A stretch of 37,858 nucleotides of DNA from Chloroflexota bacterium (lineage in GTDB: Bacteria; Chloroflexota; Anaerolineae; JAAEKA01). This document shows, in pieces, positions 33,029 to 37,858 of this stretch. The position numbers and the translations under genes were made by a program. The stretch spans positions 1 through 37,858 of the forward strand of contig JAYELL010000054.1 in NCBI GenBank assembly GCA_034717495.1, read 5' to 3'. The stretch's first letter is position 1. Each line of letters starts with the position of its first letter. The notes beneath the pieces were generated by a model, which was given only the letters and a program-made list of their open reading frames with translations, was not told where the DNA came from and made no database searches.

Positions 33029-33469
33029 TTAGTGTATCACCTGCCGTTCCGCCCAGACAGGTGCGTACTGCGTGTACAGGTCACAGTTGCTGCATTCGGG
33101 GGGCATTCTTCCTTCAGCCCCCTGGCGCGCCGTCCAACAGGGAACGTCCGGCTGGTGGCCCGCGGCGCAGTCTGCCCTCATGGCCTCGCTGCAGCCCTTC
33201 AGCGACCAGCAAGGCAGACCTGCCATGACACTGATCGCGGTTGGTTGAATGGTTGGCACTGCCGTGGCGGGATAGCCGCGCGGCGACCGGGATTTCGCTT
33301 GCACTTTGACCGGCCTTTGCCGGGGCTGTTTTCCGGCCTCGGCTTCGGCCTGCCACCTGGCGTCCAGGCGCAGAAGCACGTAGCCAATGCCGATCGTGAT
33401 CAGCAAAGGTACGCCAATACGCAGAACAAACAGTCCCAATATCGTCAATGCGCCGGTGAAGCCATCCAT
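33029..33469 (-). CDS. Small membrane protein with a C-terminal two-CW cysteine domain
   Basis: A 146-residue protein starting at ATG 33469. One membrane helix lies near the N-terminus (GALTILGLFVLRIGVPLLIT), with the LRxGVP core shared with the 41-residue peptide at 28492-28617. A basic, Pro/Gln-rich linker follows (about 45-75). The last 55 residues carry LPCWSLKGC, DC, PCWTARQGAEG and CSNCDLY: two CW motifs, each with further cysteines. This fits the two-CW domain I know from some PAS and chemotaxis proteins, thought to bind a metal or redox centre. It is first in an operon with the heptahaem cytochrome and may sense or handle redox state for it, or help its assembly. Longer in-frame starts upstream cross the promoter and are unlikely. 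Confidence 0.65.
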   Translation of the reverse strand: MDGFTGALTILGLFVLRIGVPLLITIGIGYVLLRLDARWQAEAEAGKQPRQRPVKVQAKSRSPRGYPATAVPTIQPTAISVMAGLPCWSLKGCSEAMRADCAAGHQPDVPCWTARQGAEGRMPPECSNCDLYTQYAPVWAERQVIH

Positions 33470-33533
33470 GCTGTTGCCCTTTTTTCTGATCAAGCCATAG
33501 CACACAGGTCCCGTTGACACTGCCGCTATTCTC

Positions 33534-33577
33534 AGCTTACCATGGGGGCGGCTCAGATTCAATCGGGTAATTTCCCC
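33534..33577 (-). promoter_or_regulatory. Promoter and operator of the two-CW/heptahaem operon
   Basis: On the minus strand: operator GGGGAAATTACCC (33577-33565), 2 bases, -35 TTGAAT (33562-33557), a spacer of 17, and -10 TAAGCT (33539-33534) preceded by TGG (extended -10). The operator-to-promoter spacing is the same as at 28366-28410, and the flanking ATGGGGA and CGATTGAA are also shared. The start near 33527 leaves about 58 bases before the ATG. Confidence 0.55.
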
Positions 33578-33629
33578 ATTTTTTTTGTGGGGAGAAGGGC
33601 CGGGAAAAGAAAAAGGGCCGCTGCTTGTG

Positions 33630-34277
33630 TTACAGGCTGATAAACCCCTTCTCAATCGCGTACTTGACCAGTTCAACCCGGTTGTGCAGGTTGAGTTTCC
33701 GCATGATATTCTCCCGGTGCCGATCCACGGTTTTTACGCTGATCACCAGTTCCTTGGCGATCTCCTTATTGGACTTTCCTTCGGCGATCAGGGTAAGCAC
33801 TTCTCGCTCGCGAGGGGTGAGTACCTCCTTGGTGGCCGATGTCGCCTCAGCCCGTTGCAGAAACTCGTTGACCAGTAGCTTGGCCAGCGATGGATAGATA
33901 AAAACATCACCCTGATTGGCGACCCGAATGGCAGCCACCAGATCGTCAGGCGCAGCACGCTTGGGCACGTAGCCCGATGCCCCGGCATTGAGCATTTCAA
34001 AAAAGTATTGTTCGTCCTCATGCATGGTCAGCGCCAATACGGCTACATCAGGAGCCTTTGCTTTGATCCGGCGCGTTGCCTCGATACCACTCATGCCCGG
34101 CATCGCTACATCCATGAGTATCACATCTGGCTCCAACGCTTCGAGGGCCAAAATGGCTTCTTCGCCACTGCCGGCTTCCCCCACAATCTCGAAATCGTTT
34201 TCAGCCAGGAATAACATGCGTAATCCAGCTCGTACAATGTCGTGGTCATCAACCAGCAGAAGCTTGATCTTCGACAT
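33630..34277 (-). CDS. NarL/LuxR-family response regulator
   Basis: A 215-residue two-component regulator. The receiver domain (1-120) has the acidic pair in LLVDDHDIVRAG, the phospho-accepting Asp56 in VILMDVAMPGMSG, the Thr in VLALTMHEDE and the Lys in GYVPKRA. The C-terminal LuxR-type helix-turn-helix is clear: LTPREREVLTLIAEGKSNKE, then IAKELVISVKTVDRHRENIM. It overlaps the kinase gene by 29 bases and is surely its partner. The nearest functional analogues are NreC, NarL and DegU-like regulators. The GGGGA-N3-TNCCC palindromes at the two cytochrome operons are the best candidate targets. Confidence 0.95.
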   Translation of the reverse strand: MSKIKLLLVDDHDIVRAGLRMLFLAENDFEIVGEAGSGEEAILALEALEPDVILMDVAMPGMSGIEATRRIKAKAPDVAVLALTMHEDEQYFFEMLNAGASGYVPKRAAPDDLVAAIRVANQGDVFIYPSLAKLLVNEFLQRAEATSATKEVLTPREREVLTLIAEGKSNKEIAKELVISVKTVDRHRENIMRKLNLHNRVELVKYAIEKGFISL

Positions 34278-36378
34278 CAGTTGTCGCTACCTCCTGTCCA
34301 AGTAAGGGAATGCTCACCCATATTCGAGTGCCGGCGTCGGGCTCCGAATCAATGGCACACTCGCCGCCCAATAGTGCGGACCGTTCCTGGATTCCCATCA
34401 ATCCCCAACCCGAGTAGGGAACCTGGCCTGTCGACAGCAGGCCCACATCAAATCCCTTGCCATCGTCCTCGACGATCAGGCAGACCAGAGTCGGCACAAA
34501 ACGCAGAACCACCGTGATACTGGAGGCAGCGGCGTGTTTGGCAACGTTGGTCAAGGCTTCCTGGAAGATCCGGAACAGCACGGTCTCGTATTCCGATGGC
34601 AGTCGAACCGGTGTGCCCTCGACAATAAACTCAACCGGCGTGTCCAGGCGTTTCTCGAACGCCTCGGTATACCAGCTGATCGCCGGTGCCAGACCCATGT
34701 CGTCAAGCAATGGGGGGCGCAGGTCGGCGATGATCTGTCGCAGTTCGCCCAACGCATCGGTGCTGAAGGATTTTATTTCACGCACCTGGCTGACCAATTG
34801 GCCCCCTGCCTTGCCATCGGTTTCCAGCAGGGTTTCCACACCACGCAGGCCGAGGGCAATAGCCGTCAGTGACTGGGCAGTGGCATCGTGAAGTTCACGG
34901 GCAATGCGCTTTCTTTCGGCTTCCTGGGCGCCCACTACCTGATGCAACAATTCACCAAGAGTCTGCTCCCGATCCTGAGCATCGCTGTATAGCCGGGCAT
35001 TCTCTATGGAAAGTCCCAACTGCCGTGTCACACCCAAAATCAGTTGCAGTTCATCGAGCGCCAGGTCGTGATACCCCTCGGCCCCAGCCTGTACCAGAAC
35101 TATGCTGCCGATGACCTGTTCCCGCACGAACAAAGGCAAACTGATCATCGTCACCGGGCTGGCATAGAGATGGCACTCGGGTTCGGTCAACGCCTGTTCA
35201 AATGAGACTTCCAACACCTCGCCATCCAGGTGTTCGCATAATACAAGCTTCTGGGTTGCACATTTTTCACCCAAGTCCCGAGCTCGCTCCAGCCGGGCAG
35301 AGCAGTCTGCCGAGGCGCAGCAACACTCTGCCTGCACTTCGAAGTCGCCCGTGCGCCGGTTGATCAGCAAGATCAAGCCCGCCTCAGGAAAATCAAGGCT
35401 ACGCACGAGCCGCTGTAGAGCAGCCTGCTGGCGAGCCTGCATCTCCATTTGGCTCGCCAGCAGGTTGGAAAGCTCCAGCATCAGGGCGAGTTCACGCGCG
35501 GTATTTCGCAACTCGGCATTGAGGCGTTCCCTCTCCTGGCCGGTCTGTTGCGCAGCTACCAGCGCCTCCGACTGTGCCTCTACCCTTGCCTCGTTCGCGT
35601 ATTCCAGTCGCCGCTGGCTCTCGACCTCAAAAGCATTCAACGTGCGTACCATGAAAAAGGCCAGAATGCCAGCCATGACCCCGCGAAAAAGCTGGATCGG
35701 GACGCCAAACCAATCAAGAAAGAGGGCGCTGTTGATGACCGACGATGGGAAAAGCACTGTCTCCCGGACAAAAAGCTGACCGACCACACCGTAGAGCAGC
35801 AGGGCCGTCGCGGCCCAAACCAGATCGCGGCCAAACTGGGGTATACCATGTTCGCGAAAAGTCCGCTGCTGAGCCATTAATGCCCACGCACCCAGAAGAG
35901 CGGCAGGAATCCCCAAACTGTAACGAGCCAGAACATCGGCGATACCAACCGCGTCATCCGAGGATAACTGCAACGTCAGGGTCACCACCACCGTTCCTGC
36001 TGCCCAGATGCCAAACACAATCAGCAGAGGAAACAGCAGCCGGCCTCCTGTCGTCTGCCCTGGCCGCAGAAGTCGCATGCCGAATGCTAATAGCATCAGA
36101 AACGAGACCACGAGAAAGGCCAGGCGGATGACTTCATGCAGCACGGTGGGTGCATACCCGGAGGTCAATGCCGCCACCAGTTGGAACATCACGATCCATT
36201 CGTGAACGCCGTGCAGAATGCCAAAGGCTGCCAGAGGCACAATGGCCTGGGCAAATCGGAACTCTGACCTCCTGCGACTTGCAAGGGCCAATGCCAGTCC
36301 CATGGCAAAAAAGGCCAGGCCGTAAAAAAAATATATGAGAACGCCGTAGCGCACAAGGAAGGCCGAAATCGGATTCAT
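34249..36378 (-). CDS. Membrane sensor histidine kinase (HisKA_3) with a cysteine-rich GAF domain
   Basis: A 709-residue kinase. Six or seven membrane helices fill residues 10-250, with His56, His59 and His81 in or near the membrane. A coiled coil follows (about 255-305). The GAF-like domain (about 310-465) contains an unusual cysteine cluster: Cys352-353-354, 359, 373, 381 and 402. Such a cluster could bind an FeS centre, haem or zinc, or act as a thiol switch. The HisKA_3 dimerisation domain has the phospho-accepting His497 in RKRIARELHDATAQSL. The HATPase domain (about 595-695) has the N-box EALTNVAKHA and the G-boxes VEDDGKGFD and GWGLMGIQER. Domain order and gene partner recall the NreB/NreC oxygen sensor and the NarX family. 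It is probably a redox or oxygen sensor for the cytochrome operons. Confidence 0.93.
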   Translation of the reverse strand: MNPISAFLVRYGVLIYFFYGLAFFAMGLALALASRRRSEFRFAQAIVPLAAFGILHGVHEWIVMFQLVAALTSGYAPTVLHEVIRLAFLVVSFLMLLAFGMRLLRPGQTTGGRLLFPLLIVFGIWAAGTVVVTLTLQLSSDDAVGIADVLARYSLGIPAALLGAWALMAQQRTFREHGIPQFGRDLVWAATALLLYGVVGQLFVRETVLFPSSVINSALFLDWFGVPIQLFRGVMAGILAFFMVRTLNAFEVESQRRLEYANEARVEAQSEALVAAQQTGQERERLNAELRNTARELALMLELSNLLASQMEMQARQQAALQRLVRSLDFPEAGLILLINRRTGDFEVQAECCCASADCSARLERARDLGEKCATQKLVLCEHLDGEVLEVSFEQALTEPECHLYASPVTMISLPLFVREQVIGSIVLVQAGAEGYHDLALDELQLILGVTRQLGLSIENARLYSDAQDREQTLGELLHQVVGAQEAERKRIARELHDATAQSLTAIALGLRGVETLLETDGKAGGQLVSQVREIKSFSTDALGELRQIIADLRPPLLDDMGLAPAISWYTEAFEKRLDTPVEFIVEGTPVRLPSEYETVLFRIFQEALTNVAKHAAASSITVVLRFVPTLVCLIVEDDGKGFDVGLLSTGQVPYSGWGLMGIQERSALLGGECAIDSEPDAGTRIWVSIPLLGQEVATTDVEDQASAG

Positions 36379-36386
36379 TCAGTTAC

Positions 36387-36392
36387 ATTGTA
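36387..36392 (-). promoter_or_regulatory. Extended -10 element of the kinase/regulator operon (near-leaderless start)
   Basis: On the minus strand TACAAT (36392-36387) is preceded by TGG. No good -35 box is seen 16-18 bases upstream. The start would be near 36380, only about 2 bases before the ATG at 36378, and no Shine-Dalgarno sequence precedes that ATG. The mRNA may be leaderless. Confidence 0.4.
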
Positions 36393-36589
36393 CCATCTGT
36401 TAACTGGGAAGCCTATGACGCGCGCCAGTGGAACGGAAACGCAAGATGAAATGTGAAAGTTGGGGAAACAGCCAGGGCCAGTGGCGCTTTCGTCCACACC
36501 TGGAACAGGAGGCATTTCTGCTCAACCCGGGAGTTATGGTACACTTCTGCCAGACATTTGTCAAACGATTCCGGAGACTCCCAATACCC

Positions 36590-37510
36590 ATGGCCCTTCA
36601 AAGTTACGTCGTCGAAGGCCGGGCCCATCTGTTGGCTCGCCTGAAACTGGTTGGGGATCTGCTGTTGGCCGCGGCGCTCTATTTTGGGGGCGCGCCCCTG
36701 CTTTTCCTTCTCGCGCCAGCCATCGACATCATTCTTCTTCTGCCCTATCTGCGTTACGTGAAACGCTCGCCAGCTGTCCTGACACTTGGGACCCTGCTGC
36801 TATCTGCCCTGCTCCTGGCTCTGGCACCCGCTGGGCTTGGCACAATCGGTGTGACTCTATGGGTGCTTTACCCGTTGATTCCCCTTGCTGCCGCCTTCGT
36901 GCTTGGTCGCCGTAATATCGCCTGGCAGGCGGCAGCCCTCACAGTCGTGGTTGCCCTGGGGGGCGGTTATCGGGTTTGGAACAACGGGCAAGACCTGGTA
37001 TTCGATCAAACTACCCTGATCGCGTTTTTGCTCGCAATCGTTATCTGTGTGGCGGTTGCATCGTGGCTGATGGCCCGGACGCTGCAGGCCGATCCCGGCA
37101 ACCGGGACCTTCTTGGATCAGCACTGACAGTAGTCAAGGGAGTCATAGTCATCCCCTTTAACTGGGTCGTTGGCGGCATCAACCCAGACGCCTTGCAGTT
37201 GGAGCTTCATCAACTCAAACGGCAACACAACCCCCGCTGGATCGTCCTGGATATCGCACCTGCCGGCGAACTGGGACGCCGCGATCTGACTGCAATCGAC
37301 CAGGCCGCCGAGGGGATATCCTCGACCCATTGCACCATCGTTCTGGCTCGTCCCCCTGTTGATGCGTTGGGACACCTTGATATCGCGCGGCCTGTGGTGG
37401 GCCGGATTGAACGATTTGCCACCGTTCCCCAGGCAGTCGAGGCCGGTCTTCGCAGGTTGGGCTGGACCAAGGAGAGCGAACAGGCGCAGCGAGTCGTGAC
37501 CACGCTCTAG
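36590..37510 (+). CDS. Membrane protein with a C-terminal STAS-like domain
   Basis: A 306-residue protein starting at ATG 36590. An earlier frame start at 36428 would add a Trp/Arg-rich segment that overlaps a probable extended -10 (TACACT, 36540-36545, preceded by TGG). The first 190 residues hold about six membrane helices (LLARLKLVGDLLLAAALYFG to WLMARTLQ). The last 110 residues look like a STAS/anti-anti-sigma-type domain (IPFNWVVGGINPDALQLELH, then RWIVLDIAPAGELGRRDLTA, AEGISSTHCTIVLARPP), as in sulfate transporters and SpoIIAA. The protein is too short and lacks the motifs of a SulP transporter. It is divergent from the kinase gene, so a signalling link is possible. Function unknown. 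Confidence 0.6.
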   Translation: MALQSYVVEGRAHLLARLKLVGDLLLAAALYFGGAPLLFLLAPAIDIILLLPYLRYVKRSPAVLTLGTLLLSALLLALAPAGLGTIGVTLWVLYPLIPLAAAFVLGRRNIAWQAAALTVVVALGGGYRVWNNGQDLVFDQTTLIAFLLAIVICVAVASWLMARTLQADPGNRDLLGSALTVVKGVIVIPFNWVVGGINPDALQLELHQLKRQHNPRWIVLDIAPAGELGRRDLTAIDQAAEGISSTHCTIVLARPPVDALGHLDIARPVVGRIERFATVPQAVEAGLRRLGWTKESEQAQRVVTTL

Positions 37511-37531
37511 ACGAATACTCGTCGCTAGAGC
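37504..37531 (+). terminator. Hairpin overlapping the stop of the STAS-like gene
   Basis: GCTCTAG (37504-37510) pairs with CTAGAGC (37525-37531), and the inner ACGA/TCGT pairs extend the stem with a small bulge. It spans the stop codon TAG. No T-run follows, so it is a hairpin of uncertain function at the edge of the repeat array. Confidence 0.4.
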
Positions 37532-37534
37532 AAT

Positions 37535-37858
37535 GCCACTTTGAAACCAGGGGTTGGATGGGAACGGCATGTTCGGCCCCCCTAACCCAACAACGGGGGG
37601 AACTCCGGTCACATCACCCCCCTCTGGGGGGCCGGGGGGGGCTATTCGGATGCCAACACGAGAGTGTGGTCACTTTGGAACCAGGGGTTGGATGGGAACG
37701 GCATGTTCGGCCCCTTAACCCCCCAAAGGGGGGAACTCCGGTCACATCACCCCCCTCTGGGGGGCCGGGGGGGCTGTTCGGATGCCAACACGAGAGTGTG
37801 GCCACTTTGAAACCAGGGGTTGGATGGGAACGGCATGTTCGGCCCCCCTAACCCAACA
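37535..37858 (+). repeat. Tandem array of the GC-rich intergenic repeat (about 133-bp unit), running off the window
   Basis: Two full units and the start of a third begin at 37535 (GCCACTTTGAAACCAG), 37669 and 37801; the periods are 134 and 132 bases. Each contains GGGGTTGGATGGGAACGGCA, a C-run, CCGGTCACATCACCCCCC, CTCTGGGGGG and GATGCCAACACGAGAGTGTG. The blocks are the reverse complement of those at 32039-32261. Units differ by a few bases and in run lengths. Open frames through the array are meaningless. I see no gene in 37511-37858. Confidence 0.9.

Noticed and set aside
36428-36589. N-terminal extension of the STAS-like membrane protein
   Set aside because: The added residues are Trp/Arg/Gln-rich, do not fit a membrane protein start and overlap a likely extended -10 element.
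37535-37858. CRISPR array
   Set aside because: The repeat unit is about 133 bases and nearly identical throughout. There are no short repeats with unique spacers and no cas genes.
1-37858. tRNA or rRNA genes
   Set aside because: Reading both strands by eye, no cloverleaf with a TTCRA loop and CCA-side stem, and no rRNA core sequences, were found. A tRNAscan run would settle this.

Overview
The window looks like a piece of a bacterial chromosome of moderately high GC. The best guess is Chloroflexota (Anaerolineae or a close class). This rests on gene content: a yqeY-pgpH-ybeY-dgkA cluster, a secreted S8 protease with a dockerin-like tail, a T-box controlled pheST pair whose PheS carries a cysteine knuckle, and several lipoprotein or membrane-anchored multihaem cytochromes with a HybA/HybB-type quinone module. 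No rRNA, tRNA, CRISPR array, transposase or phage gene was seen. The taxonomic call is inference.

Region by region. Positions 1-930 hold the end of a truncated gene, a DUF6504-like protein and a small conserved protein. Positions 951-4424 (minus strand) are yqeY, pgpH, ybeY and dgkA, read from one good promoter. Positions 4638-9368 are a glycan operon: two GT4-like glycosyltransferases, a GT9 heptosyltransferase-like protein and a SAM methyltransferase. Positions 9373-13473 hold an unknown acidic protein, an archaeal-type aspartate-semialdehyde dehydrogenase, a HAD-like protein and a DUF1015 protein. Positions 13618-16747 are a class III aminotransferase and a semialdehyde dehydrogenase, preceded by a strong promoter and an attenuator-like hairpin. 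Positions 16756-21012 are pheT and pheS behind a complete T-box leader. Positions 21042-25590 hold the S8 protease, the stump of a VOC-family gene and radA.

The most interesting part is 25.6-37.5 kb, an extracytoplasmic electron-transfer locus. A decahaem lipoprotein (minus strand) is divergent from a plus-strand operon that encodes a 41-residue membrane peptide, a membrane-anchored octahaem cytochrome, a Tat-exported four-cluster ferredoxin and a NrfD/HybB quinone-site protein. Downstream, on the minus strand, lies a second set: a membrane protein with a two-CW cysteine domain and a heptahaem cytochrome paralogous to the octahaem one. A NarL-type response regulator and a histidine kinase with a cysteine-rich GAF domain follow. 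The two small membrane proteins share an LRxGVP core, and each sits first in an operon just before a related multihaem cytochrome. Both operons have the same 13-bp palindrome (GGGGA-N3-TNCCC) exactly 2 bp upstream of the -35 box. I propose that the two-component system controls both operons through this site. The likely route is quinol to NrfD to FeS protein to multihaem cytochromes at the cell surface, or the reverse. No terminal catalytic subunit is visible.

A GC-rich intergenic repeat family occurs in one orientation at 32.04-32.26 kb and in the opposite orientation as a tandem array at 37.54-37.86 kb, so it flanks the heptahaem/two-component block. The heptahaem gene stops exactly at the repeat edge, where its paralogue continues into an eighth haem and a membrane anchor.
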